Of a stretch of 64,000 bases of DNA, positions 1 through 12,520 are shown piece after piece. The DNA is from Ifrita kowaldi (lineage: Eukaryota; Chordata; Aves; Passeriformes; Cinclosomatidae). The stretch spans positions 186,001-250,000 of the forward strand of contig VZRS01005628.1 of the NCBI GenBank assembly GCA_013398055.1, in the 5' to 3' direction. A program made the translations under genes and the position numbers. The notes under the pieces are model-generated. The model ran no database searches and had not been told where the DNA came from. It saw only the letters and a list, made by a program, of their open reading frames with translations. Within the stretch, counting starts at the first letter, position 1; each line of letters opens with the position of its first letter.

Positions 1-3000
1 CCCTTCAAATCTCCATTTAATATGCATGCCTTTCCTGGGCTGCTTTGGTCTGACTCTGTTTGTCTGGATACAGGCTGGTGCTGTCTCTCCAGATGCGTGT
101 GCTCCGTGTACCACCCAAAAATGGTTTGCATACCACAGCTGGGGAACCTCTGGCAAACCAGGGCCCCTCTTCAGCATGTGAGATAGGCAGGGTGTTTGTA
201 TGGCTCCATCTCTGCCTGAAATGCCTTCACAGAGGGGGAGGCAAAGGCCCAGCTCTGCTGCGTGGCTCGCTCTGTTGGAGCAGGCTCCATCCTCCCCACT
301 CCCTTCATACAATGCTCCCATTTCATCCATAGTAATCCAGAAGGGACCGTTGTGGTCTCCCGGCCTGCCTGTGCCTGGAACAAGGGCCTGCCTGTTGAAG
401 GCAGCGTGGGGAAAGGCAGCAGCCTTCAAACCCTCCTATCCCAGCGTCCACACAGCCAGCGCTGGGAACGGCAGCTTCCCTGGCATCCCAAGGGGCTGAG
501 TCCCAGCGGGGGAAGGAAGCAGGGAAACCCCCTCCCAGGATGTGGCTTTCCCCCCTGCCAGCTGGGGTTTTGATGAGTGCTGTCATGTATTTTTTTTTTT
601 TTTTTTTTTATTTTACATTTCTTCGTTTTTGTTCTGGCTTAGGGCCTTGTTCAGCTCTTCTGGTAGGTCAGGTTTCATATTTCAAACAAACGAAAAAAAA
701 GGCTCAGAAATGAGAATGATAAAACCTCAATGAAAGAGGTGAATTAAAGTAATCCAGCACTTATCCTGTAATTATAAAAGCCTGAAGTCAGTTTTCTGAA
801 TGCACTTCTGTGCTTCCTCTTTTGCCAATATGTCTGGAGGCCCGGCCTGTGGCCAACCTTCCCTCTGCCTTTCCAGTTACCTCAACTGGGTGGGTTTTGC
901 CAAAAGCTGGGGAGAGGGTGCCCTGTGTGTCACATCAATTCAAGGATCAGCAGGGGCCCTTTCTCAGCAGGGCATTTGTATCCCTTTCAAAGCCACCCCG
1001 TCTCCGTTTCACCCTCTCCCATGGCATCCACCTTGGAGGGGCACTACCTGCTCCACAATTTTAGAGCAGGTGGAAAGTTCCTTCGTGTGGATCGGGTGTC
1101 TGTGCCCAGGGATGTGTTGGAGCAGCTGTTGGGAAGTGATGCTGGAGAATCCCTTCTTGCCTCTCAGCTGCACGCAAGGGCTTCGTTGCAACAGTGGGAT
1201 CGTGATCAGCAGAAGCTGCTCCTCCAGTTAGACCTGAGGAGGCGGAATGCCACGAGAACCAGGGAATTTGAAGTGTCTCCGTTTGGGTTTTGGTGCAAAC
1301 AGTTTGAAAGCAAGCCTCAAGCGTAAGTTTGTTACCAAGAGAATGAAAGAATGAGTTTGAAAATTAGCTTTGTCCTGGCCGGTTTGGAAGTGTCAGAAAT
1401 TCGTATGGAACTCCAGCCTTTGGAGTCAGTCACATAAGTGGGCTTGTTTTTCACATGTGCTGGATGTTTTGGAGACAGAGGGTTGAAAACAGACTCTGCA
1501 TCAAGTCAAGTTATAAGCAGAACATGTAACTTAACTCCAGAGCTTGTGATGCTCTGAAAATGCCTGTGCTCTTTGTGTTCCTGTTCCAGCCCTGGGTGTC
1601 CCTTGCCTGTAGATTGCATCCATACACGACCTTTTCTTCTCTGAGCACGTGGTGCCCTTCATCAGGGCCAGGCTGGGGCTGCCAGCCAGAGCCCAAAGGG
1701 AGCTGCAGTTGGTGTGACAGTGATGGTGACGCTGAGTCAATGGAGAGTGCTCATAATCCTCTGCTACTTTCCCATAGTTTTGCATCCCTTGCCCAGAGAG
1801 ACATGAAAGTGTGATGATCATAGCACTGAGAAGCTTGGGAGGTGGCTCCAGGTTGTCTGATAAAACACCCCAGTGGGCATAGCCTATGATGCCCAGAAAA
1901 CACAGCAAACTGAGGCTGCTGCAGTTGGCACTGCTGGGTTCACCCAGACCTTGCCCTGAACACCAGAGGTGTCCTTCACTGCTTCGGGAGCTTGCAGATG
2001 TCAGACTGCACCTCTTGCAGCCTCATCGCCTTTGCTGGCTGCTGGAGCTGAGAGCAGCGTGGTTCTTCCCTCCATGGCTTTAAAGAGAAGAAGTGAAAGT
2101 TACTGGTTAGTGGTTTTGGGCAGCCATCCCTCCTGAAAGAAGTGATGCTCCTTCAGAGAGCTCCCATCTCCCAGCAGTGTCAGTCTGGTGCTGCACAAAG
2201 GGAGCAATGAGCTGTGTGACATCCTGCAGCTGGCTTTCACCTGCTTTTGCTGTAAATCACAAAAATTGACAGCCATTTCTGACCAGCCAGCAGTGCCCCT
2301 GTGTCCGACCATGCAGGCACTGCACGCAGATATCAATTACATTGCTGTTAATTCAGCGTGTGCTCGTGTGAAGCTGAGACCTCATCACATCCTCCGAGCG
2401 CCCAGCCACTGAATTTGAAAGCCAATGTGCCAAATGGTCTGGGCTTCCTGTCTCCTTGACACTCAGCAGGTTATTTATTGCTTTTTTGGGGGTGTGGTGT
2501 GATGGGCTTTCCTTTAAGCTTGGAGGAGCAGCCAGCCCAGCCCTGGTTATCGTTCCCACCCAGCTGACAGTGAGGTCTTTGCTCTGGTCTTTGTAGCAGC
2601 ACAGCAGCCGTGGCAACCAGTCCCACATCCCAAGCATTTTGAGGGCTTCCAAGGCTTTTCTGCAAGGCCCACCACCCTTTAAAGTGCTAGTTTCCAAAGG
2701 GAAAGTCGCAAACAGCGTGGTAAAATGCTGATAAGCAGGTCTGGTCAGTAACCACTGGGTGCATTTGTGTTCTGAGTGATGCTCAGGGAGTAATTTTGGA
2801 TGGCTGGCGAGCTGATGGCAGGCAGCAAAACTCCTTTGAAGTCGATAGCCGTGAATCAGTTTGGTGTTAGCAGGTTTCTGGAGCGGCTCTTTGATCACTG
2901 ATCGGATGGCCCTTGCTTTTTTGGGGAGCTGCTTCTCCCTGAATTCAAGTGCTGGGTCGAGGATCCCTGTGCCAGGCTGTGCTGCCCTTGGTCCTGCCCA

Positions 3001-5091
3001 GGCACGTCATGGGAGGTTTGTGCCTCTGGGAGTTTCTAATCTAGGGAGACAGGGAGCATGAGGGAGCAGCAGCACCTCCGTGCGTGGGCAGGCGCTGGAG
3101 CCCGGCGAGGGCACACTTTGAAGGCAGTGTTGCCAGTACAGAGGCACCCAGGTGCCCACTGGGGCTTTCAGAGCTGCTGAGGTACCTCTAATTCCTTCCT
3201 GAACTCCCCTTTGGGGCTGCAAACTTCTGCCAGTCCTGCCAGGCCATCACCAGCCTCCCAAAGTGTCTTGGACTCAGATCCTCAGCGACTGTGGAGGAGT
3301 CTGTGAGTGCCAGGACCTGGGCTGAAGTGTGTCCCTAGGGCATGTGTGCACCTGTCCTGGAGCTTCCCGCCCTAATTCCTGTGAAAACTTCCCTGGGTGG
3401 CTCTGTCCTGGTGCTTCCATGTGCTGCAGAAAAAGGAAACAGCCTTGGATTCACCCACTGCAGCAGGAGCTGGCTTGTCCTTTCCCAGAATAAGAGCTGC
3501 AGTTTTTCAGGTTAAGGATATGGAGGAAAAGCTGCACTAAGGCATCTGCCAGTTGATAATACATAACAAAAATTAATAATTCTCAAAGGGAAGGGCTTGG
3601 AGGGGCTTTTATCCTACTCATCCTTGCCAGGCTGAGAAAAAATTCCCTTTGCTGCCTGACCACAAGAGGCTGTGCTTTCAGTAGAGGACTTGGGGGTTTT
3701 TTCTATTTTTTTTTCTTATTAACTCTTATAAAAATTTGCAGCACCAGTTACTATCTCCTCAAATAATTCCATTTTTTTCCCCACATAATCTGGGCCAGAT
3801 ATTTTTTCATCCAGCACTGCTGGTTTCTTGACCATCCCTGCAGCTTTAGCATGCAGCTCTCATTCTGCTGCAGCTCCCACAAAGCGGCTGAAAACCAAGG
3901 TAACAGCAACATTTTGAGTGAAGGGGATGAAATGTGGGATAGGTTCAGCGTATTTCTTTGTCATTGTTGGAGTCCTATTCAGTCTGGAACTGAATAGGAG
4001 GCTGATTAGCATGTGGAAGCATTTCTAAAGCATTGGGCTGCGAGGGTTGGGTGGTTTGGATTTTTTTTTCCTTAAAGGAGAAGTTTTGTGGCATTTATTT
4101 TCCTGACTGAGCTGGTATGAATCTTTGTCAAATGCAAAACCCTTGGAAAAGCCGGACAGCATTTTGGAGAAAGTCTGTTTTGATAAACCACCATGGGCAC
4201 AAAGAAGTTTTCCAGAGTGAAAACTCTCAGATGCACTGTAGAATCTAGGCGTGCAGCATGTTTGAAATTGCCAGACAAGTGGGATAGTGTTTGGGATACA
4301 CCAGGATTGTGGATATAACAACAGGTACTTTGCTTTTGCTCTCACTGAAGTTTTCTGCCACAAGTGGGTATTGGGTCCACAGTCTGAAAATCCACCTGCT
4401 TAAAGCTCAGGGCTTTGCTTTCACAGGGAAGGATGTAACACTGAGTTCGGTTAAAAAGCTACCTGCAAGTGAAAAACAGCTTCTTCCCCTCTGAAATTGC
4501 TTCAAGTCCTAGGCCTGAGGTTGGTTTTGGAGGAGAGGGTTTTTCCTTTAGTCTCTGGTGAGGTGTTGGGCTGATGTTCTCATTAACACTCCCTTGCTGC
4601 AAGATCTGCTGTATTTTCTCTGAGGGGTGGAATTATTGCCTTGGTGCTGTTTGTGGGTCTCAGCTGGGTCGTTGCTAGAGCAGAGGTCCTTCCCTGGGAG
4701 TACCATATCTCTGCCTTTTGTGGGAACGCAGGATTTTGGGGCGTTCGCAAGTCCCAAGAGAGACAGGAGACCCCACTGCCTGTCAGGCACTGTATGGAAG
4801 TACCACACTTGTGCCCTGAGCTCGCAGACAGAGTGGGCAGTGCAAGAAAATGCATTTTGTTTCTGTCTACAGTGAGTGGTGGACTTGAGGTCCACCTTGA
4901 GGGCCTCAGTGAGTGATGGCTGTGGGGCTGCCTGGAAAGCTCACGGCAGTACTTGGAGTCAGACCCTCTTGGGGATGCTGTATGGTCCAGACCTTGTGCC
5001 TGGGTTCCTTCGATGCCTTGTCTGGTTTCCTTTCAATTATTCCAGTTTAAGAAAGACAAAATGCATAGCTCGCTGGTGTGCCTTAGTGTCA

Positions 5092-5298
5092 CACAATGGA
5101 ATGGTTTGGGTGGGAAGGGACTTTAAAGCTCATCTTGTTTCTTGTTCCACCCCTTGCCATGGGCAGGGACACCTTCCATCAGCATCCCAGGTTGCTCCAA
5201 GCCCCATCCAACCTGGCCTTGAACACTTCCAGGGATGGGGCAGGCACAGCTTCCCCAGGCAACCTGTGCCAGGGCCTCACCACCCTCTGAGTAATGCC
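5092..5298 (-). mobile_element. CR1 LINE 3' tail, truncated
   Basis: Read on the + strand it is the reverse complement of the CR1 3' end: AATGGTTTGGG, GGAAGGGACTTTAAAG, CATGGGCAGGGACACC, then CCAACCTGGCCTTGAACACT and TCACCACCCTC. It carries no coding part and is diverged, with small indels, so it is an old dead insertion 5'-truncated within the tail. It lies antisense to PLPP3 in intron 1. Confidence 0.88.
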
Positions 5299-8200
5299 AG
5301 CTATTGAAGGCTGATTAAAGCCATTGTTTAATTAAGGAGAACTCAGCTCCTCTGCTCACAATTCATGATTAAAGGATCTTTTGAAGTAATTCTGCAATAC
5401 TTTCTTGTTCCCTGCCTTTCTCTCCTTTATCGTGGAGAAAGTTCCTCGCGCTGAGCGTGCCCCGGCTCCGCGGGCTGAGCGCTATTACGGGACCGCAAAC
5501 CTGCTGGCAGATCTGGCTGCTGCCAAAGGCATCCCAACATTAAAAAGCCTTGCAGAGGGGTGGAAGGGAGTTCAATCTCAGGATACGCTGATTTGGAAAG
5601 GGAATCCAAACAAAGAGGCTTTTCAGCAGAGGCTGAGGCTTGGCTTCTCTCAAGGGCAGTTTGGGCTTGGGGAAGCATCCGGGAGGCGGCGAGTGGAGCA
5701 GGAGTACATGAGCTGGATGCCGCGTGGTGTAAGGTTTCCCAGCACAGCCCGGTTTTGTGTTACAGGCTGGGGAACTGGCTGTAAGCTCTCCTCTCCTCTC
5801 CTTTCTTTTCCTTTTTTTTTTTTTTTCCCCCCTCTTTTTATTATTTTTGTTGGAAACAAAGGAGAGGTTTTGGCTTTTTTTTTTTTTTTTTAATAAAGGC
5901 TCCCATCCCCTGCAGGTTTGGCGGTGCCTCTCCCTGTTGATGCTGGAGGGGGACCCGTTGACTTGGAGAAACCCTTTGCAGGGTCCCACGCCGGCCTCTC
6001 AGGGATGTTTTATTTTGCTCAGAAAGCTCAGCCCTCTCAGGGGCTCACCAAGGGCACTCTGGCAGGAGCTGGCATTCCTGAGGGGACAGGCACCTCATAA
6101 AGAAGTTCTGCCTCAGATAAGAAGTGAAATGAGTTGGATTCTGGGGCACCTTCATCCCAGCAGGAGGGATGCACAGTGAGTGGGATGTGTGTCTGCCAGG
6201 CTCCCTGTTCCCGTGGCAGCCCTGTCCCTCCCTGTGACACCTCTGGTGCCACCACGTTCCCGTGAGGTGCCAGGAAGAGCCGGGCAGGGAGGAGGTGCTG
6301 CCAACCATCCCAACCAACCAGTTGGGGTTTTTTATAGGCACCAGATGGTTTTAATAGAGGAAAGCTGAACTTCTTGTGACCCTTCCCCACAGACGTTGTT
6401 TGTTGTTTTGTAATTGTGGCCAGGACAAAACCCTGTTCCAGAACCTGCAGTGAATCGAGAGCTTGGTGCCTTCTTCTCCCATCCCATCATAAACCCCCCG
6501 CTGCCCCCGTGCTCCTCTGCCTGCTCTGGCTGCAAATGATCCACGGGAAGCTGCTGGGCATGGAAAACTTGAGGCTTTCTACTGATGCCTGGCTAAAGAG
6601 ATTAGCAAGAGAACAAGCTGGGAGAAACCGAAACATCTAAAAGCAAAGCACAAGGAAGCAATAAAATGTCAGGCCATGTTTTCCCTGCTGGTTGATTAAA
6701 AATTCTCCTGATAAGCAGGAAAGCTTTCATGGCTGGACGAGACCTGTATCGTGTCAAATGCAGTGAAAGGTTTATTGGAGAAGGATAAAGCGGTGCGAGC
6801 GTTGGGTTGTACTTGCAGCCCTCCTGGAACTGTTATCCCCCAGGGCTGAGGGACAGTGCTTTTTGGGAAGGAGAAAGTCAAAGCAGAAGGAAATGAGGCC
6901 TGGGTCTCCCTGCTCCCCATGGGGAAACCATCACCAGTGAGCTTGGAGACCTGTGCCCAGTCAGTGCCACTGGGCCCATGGTTTCCCCCTAGCCTGAGAA
7001 ATCTTCTTGGGATCAAACACAGGACAGGAATGACAAAACAGGAAAACAAAAGGCTCACTTCCATGGTGTTGTGTTTGACTTCCCAAGGCTTTAATTGCCA
7101 AGGGCTGCATTGGGAGCCAGCTGGCTGCAAAGGGATGCAGATCTCCAGTAAGAGAGGCAAAGGGATGCAGATTTCAAGCAAGAAAAGAAAGGCTCTTTTT
7201 TGTTGTGGGTTTTTTTTTAATCTTTTGTCAGAGAAACTAACAACTGTTATGTTTTCCTACAGGAGATGCAGTCTTGTGTACATTTCCCCTCCAAAAAACA
7301 AATTATCAGTTTTAGTTACCTGCTTCCTCAGCTCCCCCAGCTGCTGTTAAAGCTCCTGCTGTTATTGTTTTGCTACCTGCAGGAGTAAGAAGGTGCAAGG
7401 AGCAGGAAAGGCAAGTGTGGAGTGCAAATGGTACCTCAATTTTAGAATTTTTCTCCTTGGAGCAGAAAAATCTCTGCTTTTTACAAAGGGAAAACACGGT
7501 AGGGGATTTAACTTGCAAGCCCTTGGCCCATGCTCCAAGAGATGTGCATTTCCCCGCAGATGTGGTACACAGTGTCAGCAGGATCAGGCAGTGTGTGGCC
7601 CTGGGAACAGGCTGGACAATCCCAATTTTAATGCCAAAACTTTGGTTTTTGTATGATATCTTGAAAAGAGGGGGGGAAAAAGGCCAGCTTAAAATAATAA
7701 TATTAATATTAATGATAAAAAAGCATGGGATACTTGGCACGCCGGGTGTATAAATCTCGGCATTAGCTACCTGTGGATCATCCAGCAGCACGTTAATTGG
7801 TACCCCTCAGTAGATGAGGATTTGGCACCAGGTCTGCATGTAATTACAAGCCACACACAGAAGGACACAGGCAGCTAATGAACTCCTGCCAAACTCCAGC
7901 TCCGCTTCTGTGGCTTTTGAAGTCCGCTGGTCTTTCAGCGTTTTGTATGGTAAGCACTGAAAGGCATCAAATCACTCCTTTGACAGTGTTTAGAAAGGGT
8001 TGGTTTGTTGAATAAGCCAGTCCCTCCAAAGTCCCAAATCTGAGAACTGGAGCATCTATAGGCTCCTTTCTCAACAGAGCAGTAAATAGGCTGGAAATAG
8101 AGGACACCCCTGAGGAGCTGCCGAGCTCCTGCCTCGCTGACGGGAGCCAGAGGGCTCCGGTTGCCACGATGGGCTGCAAGAAAAGAAACTATTTCCACTT

Positions 8201-8627
8201 AAAAAATACTTCAAAACAATCCCACCATTGGGATGCTTTTCTTTCCCCAGCCCTCAGTGTTTCAAGCTGGGGATGTGCACAGCATCTCTCATGGGTTTGC
8301 ACTGGTGTTCTGAGCAAGGTGGTAAAAGGGTTTTTGGAGGGTTTCTGCCTTGTTGGGAGGGCAGGTCTTCATGGTGCTGGGTTTGGAAGGTCGTGGTGCT
8401 TTTTCATGGGTGCTTTGTTGCTGGGATGGGATATGAGCCTGAGCCCTTCTCTTCTTTTCTGAGGTGACAAAGGGAGTAGTTGTTGAGATAAAAAACAATT
8501 TCCATGAAAACCTGCGATTTTCAGGCAAACATGCCAGGCGGGTTTCATGGCAGTACCATGGTGAAGAGGAATAATGCAGCTTGGCACGAAGCCGTTCCAA
8601 AAAAAAAAAAAAAAGAAAGGGGGAGGG

Positions 8628-8720
8628 NNNNNNNNNNNNNNNNNNNNNNNNNNNNNNNNNNNNNNNNNNNNNNNNNNNNNNNNNNNNNNNNNNNNNNNNN
8701 NNNNNNNNNNNNNNNNNNNN
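8628..8720. other. Assembly gap (93 N)
   Basis: A run of 93 unknown bases in intron 1. Both edges carry the same sequence: GAAGAGGA...AAGCCGTTCC, an A run and GAAAGGGGGAGG at 8563-8627 and again at 8721-8785, so true content and length are uncertain. Confidence 0.98.
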
Positions 8721-10673
8721 GAAGGGGAAAAATGAGGCTTGGGAAAAAGCCGTTCCAAAAAAAAAAAAAAAAGAAAGGGGGAGGAGAGGAAACAGAAGAG
8801 CCTTTGTCAAAATTAACTGCAATAAAGAAAAAGGGACTCCTATTCCCTTGGGCTTCTTTAACCTTTTTTCCTCAATTTATTCACACGTTCCTTGACAGCA
8901 GGGCACAGCATTGTTGCAGGAGGCTGGAAATGGAAATGGGGAGTTCTCCATTTTTGGTTGTAAAAGGCACAGTACATGTTGTGTCCGTCGAGTCGGTGTG
9001 AATAGAGCCTTGGCCCTTGCCTGTGCCATTCGGATGTGGCCCAATTCATCCTGTCTCTTAAAGAAACAGGGTTATGAGATGTCACCTGCTGCAAAATGGG
9101 GAGGTTTGGGCTGTGCATGGGAAAGGGGCTGGGGTAACAGTGTGGCTGTGCCCACCCTGGCTGGCCCCGTGCTTGCACAGCAGAGTGGTGGAGTTTTCAG
9201 TGTTACTGTTACACTGGATTTGCAGAATTTTCAGGTTTTTTGAGGGATAAAAGCACCCAGAAGTCCGAGATGGTGTGCAGCATGGAACCGTGCTGTCCCA
9301 AAAAAATCTGTTTGGCTTTCGGGGGCACAAATAACTCATAAGATCTCACCCAGGGGCAGATGGACCTGGGGTAAGTCCTTGTGAGCAGCGTGAGATGGAC
9401 ACTTCTGTCACTGCAGGTGATGTCTTCCCTCCAAAATACCCCATTCCCAGCTGCTTTCCACCAAAGTACCTCAAACTTCTCTGGGCAACAAGGTGTCATC
9501 ATGGCCAAGGCAGCAGTTGTCATACCTCCTCCTTCCCCTGCAAAGTCTCCTTTTCCTGTAATACAAAGCTGTTTTAATTAGGAGCATGATTTTTATTTTT
9601 TTTTTTCCAATATTACCCAGGTACCAGCACAATCTCAGTTATACCATGTATTGCACCACGTATGCATTGGGATGCCACTCTGTGCAGTCAAAATACAGAG
9701 GAACAAGAAGAGTGGTAATATTACACTTTTTTAACCCATTGATAGATAGGCAAAGCCTTACTGAGCTCCACTCTGGGGACCACCAAGATCAACCCCCATC
9801 GCTTTAAGGGCCTTTGGATCACTTCCACCCACGTCTCTCTGCCTTTCAGCGCTCTGGGCCGTGCTTTATGTCCTGGAAACTCTACCAAATCGCGACTACC
9901 GAGGGGGAAAAGCTTCATTTCCAGTTAATCAAGGGAGTTGTGTAATACCATTTTCTCCTGGGGAACTTCCAGAAAAAAGAAAGGAGGAGAGGAGGGGGAG
10001 GGAGAAGGGGGGTATTACATAAAGCAAGTATATTAAGAGGAAATAAATTATGAATTATAAGTGATTAGTGAACTTTTAAGGAAGAGGTCAGAAGTGCTTT
10101 TTGGAGCACAAACTTTTTAAGCTTCCAGTGCTTGTATTGGGTTACAGAGTTATAACCCAGCCTTATTTGTGCAGGTGGCTGCTGCTTCAAATCCGAAGAA
10201 GGATTTTGCATTTACAATAGGTACATTGACAGAAGTGGGTCAAAAAGCTACTGGTGGCAGGCTCAGGGCTATGGCCAGGGGCTCTGCTGCCTCCAGCACA
10301 GGGGCAGTTGCTCCCAAAAATGTGCTTAATTACAGTGGCACTGCCTGGCCATGGTGCTGAGGAAGATGTTTGGGAAGTTCAGTGATGGAGTTTGATGGAT
10401 TTTTATTTAAGAGACCTAATGTTGACCAGGTTAACTGGCTTCATTTTTCCTTCATATTCTTTGTGTCTTTACTGATGTAAAAGTAATAGAATTTTGTTGA
10501 GTGCATTACACTGGCTACAGTTTTATATTTCCACCTGTTCTTGTTATGGTTTGGGGTGGCCATGCAAAGAGGAGAAACCAGGGCATGTATGTCAGGGTCT
10601 TTGGGGGCATGAACCTGAGATAAGGAATTTTTCCTTGCTATTTTATGTATTAAAACAGCACCTACTCACAAAA

Positions 10674-10929
10674 TTTAATATAAAGTGCACGTACACTTTC
10701 ATACACTTTCAATACCTAAGAATGCATTAATAAGAACAAAAGGTCTTATCCAAGCCACAATATGCAGGTCCATATAAAATTCTGCATTTGTGGGGTAAAA
10801 GAGATTTAAACCAGACTGGCCAACCAGCAAATTTGGAGAGGGCGAATATAGAAGACACTACCAACAGGAATCCAGAGCCAGCTCCAGCCAAACATGATGG
10901 AAACAGCAAATTTGGAGAGGGTGAATATA
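10674..10929 (+). repeat. Left arm of a large inverted repeat
   Basis: This segment is the near-perfect reverse complement of 11708-11956. The visible differences are a 10-base micro-duplication in the left arm (CATACACTTT, around 10699-10710) and one or two substitutions. The left arm stops abruptly inside the second copy of a 79-bp unit that is complete in the right arm. No gene is recognisable in it; a retroviral or LTR origin is possible but not shown. Confidence 0.9.
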
Positions 10930-10982
10930 AAATTTATATTAAACTCACAAAATATTCCTTTTGAATAGAGGTGATGAAGTGA

Positions 10983-11100
10983 TTGGATGGGGCCCTGAGC
11001 AACCTGATCTAGTGGGTGACATCCCTGCCCATGAGCTGCAACTAGGTGATCTTCAAGGTTCCTTCCAACCCACTCCTTTCTGTCATTCTATGATTCTATA
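10983..11100 (+). mobile_element. CR1 LINE 3' tail, truncated, inside the spacer of the inverted repeat
   Basis: TTGGATGGGGCCCTGAGCAA followed by CCTGATCTAGTGG, GATCTTCAAGGTTCCTTCCA and the terminal ATTCTATGATTCTAT octamer repeats match the sense CR1 3' end. It sits between the two arms of the 10674/11956 inverted repeat, so it either predates or was inserted into that structure. Confidence 0.85.
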
Positions 11101-11660
11101 TGAGTAGAACAGAGTTGTTTTTATGTGGAGAAATATTTGGGTTCACCCAGCCAGGGGGATGACGGGGACGAAGTGGAGCAACTGCTTTGCTCACCCTTCC
11201 ATCAGTTCGGCAGAAATCCCTCAGATTCCCCCCGAAAGAAACGGGGTGTTGAGTGTTGCTGGGGCTGGGCAGTGGTCTGGGCAGTGGCCCGAGCCCTTCC
11301 TCGAAGGCAGAGCCCAGAGGAGTGGTGGTGAGAGGCTCGTTCCAAACCCCGCTGACCGGCAGAGCAAACCCTGCTCGCTCCATTTGTAATTGAAAACATA
11401 ATAGTCACCACAGCGTGTTTATCACACGAGCTGTTTGCCTTCACCATTGCAGAGTTCAGAGGCACATCTTTTTTTTTTTTTTTTTAATTTTTTCCCGTCT
11501 CTTCAAGCTGGGTCATCTTAGGTCAGGCTTGTCGCATCTGTGAGTCTTCCAAAGCACATGGATGTGCAGGGGTGCCTCAAAAGGTGTTGACACTTCAGGG
11601 TTTTCATGGGTGTTGCATTTTATCCCTTGCTGTTGACAATGTGAAATGATGGCTTTGTTT

Positions 11661-11818
11661 CCATCAAGTTTGGCTGGAGCTGGCTCTGGATTCCTGTTGG
11701 TAGTGTCTTTTATATTCACCCTCTCCAAATTTGCTGTTTCCATCATGTTTGGCTGGAGCTGGCTCTGGATTCCTGTTGGTAGTGTCTTTTATATTCGCCC
11801 TCTCCAAATTTGCTGGTT
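11661..11818. repeat. Two tandem copies of a 79-bp unit
   Basis: CCATCA at 11661 and 11740 begin two copies of a 79-base unit that contain GGCTGGAGCTGGCTCTGGAT and the word CCTCTCCAAATTTGCTG. The copies differ at about three or four sites (for example CAAGTTTGG against CATGTTTGG, and CACCCTC against CGCCCTC). The second copy lies mostly within the right arm of the inverted repeat. Confidence 0.9.
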
Positions 11819-11956
11819 GGCCAGTCTGGTTTAAATCTCTTTTACCCCACAAATGCAGAATTTTATATGGACCTGCATATTGTGGCTTGGATAAGACCTT
11901 TTGTTCTTATTAATGCATTCTTAGGTATTGAAAGTGTACGTGCACTTTATATTAAA
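11708..11956 (-). repeat. Right arm of a large inverted repeat
   Basis: It is the reverse complement of 10674-10929. Element-like sequence continues on its left (another 79-bp unit starting 11661), so the right copy looks like the more complete source and the left arm a partial, inverted copy. The spacer between the arms is 778 bases and includes a CR1 tail and a T homopolymer. Confidence 0.9.
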
Positions 11957-12361
11957 GGTTTTTCAATGCATCAGCACACGCCAAACTCCCATGAGGAACA
12001 ACTTAACGCTCTTTGTAGAATTCCCTTCTCTTTATCCCTTTGTATGTGGTCCTTACCTTTGAAAATAGGTAACAGATACTCACTAAAAGCACTTTTTCTC
12101 ACAGAAAAAAACAGTGGCAGCATTCCTGTCCATCTGGAGCTCTTGGAGCGTGAGGCTGGCACGTTGTGCTCCAGCCACATGAGGAGGTGTTTCTACTCTT
12201 GGTTTCAAATCCAGAGGAATTTGCAGTGCAAGATGATAATTTGGCATTTGGCTTAAAGTATCTGTGACCAAGAACCGTTTTATAATAATACTCTCCCAGG
12301 ATGGCTGAGTCAATCAGTGTGCTCCAGGTTGCACAGGGGAGTATTAACCACAAAGGATGAG

Positions 12362-12520
12362 TATCATGGAATCCTAGAATGATTTGGGGTGGAATGGACC
12401 TTAAATCTTGTGTTGTTCCAACCCCCCTGGTGTGGTCAGGGACACCTTCCACTAGACCAGGTCGCTCAAAAGCCCATCCAGCCTGGCGTTGGACACTTCC
12501 AGGGAGGGGTTTGGGCAGCA
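12362..12520 (-). mobile_element. CR1 LINE 3' tail, truncated
   Basis: TCATGGAATCCTAGAATG, then GGGACACCTTCCACTAGACC and CCATCCAGCCTGGCGTTGGA, is the antisense CR1 tail. It lies about 400 bases beyond the right arm of the inverted repeat. Confidence 0.88.

Noticed and set aside
2353..2898. 181-codon minus-strand open frame in intron 1
   Set aside because: No recognisable domain or repeat-encoded protein and ordinary composition; considered chance.
5405..5893. Open frame beginning MFPAFLSFIVEKVPRAERAP and ending in poly-Phe
   Set aside because: It ends in T homopolymers and crosses low-complexity sequence; no coding signature.
9605..9725. AATATTACC/GGTAATATT short inverted repeat as a possible DNA-transposon end
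   Set aside because: Only nine bases match, in AT-rich DNA, with no target duplication or coding remnant.
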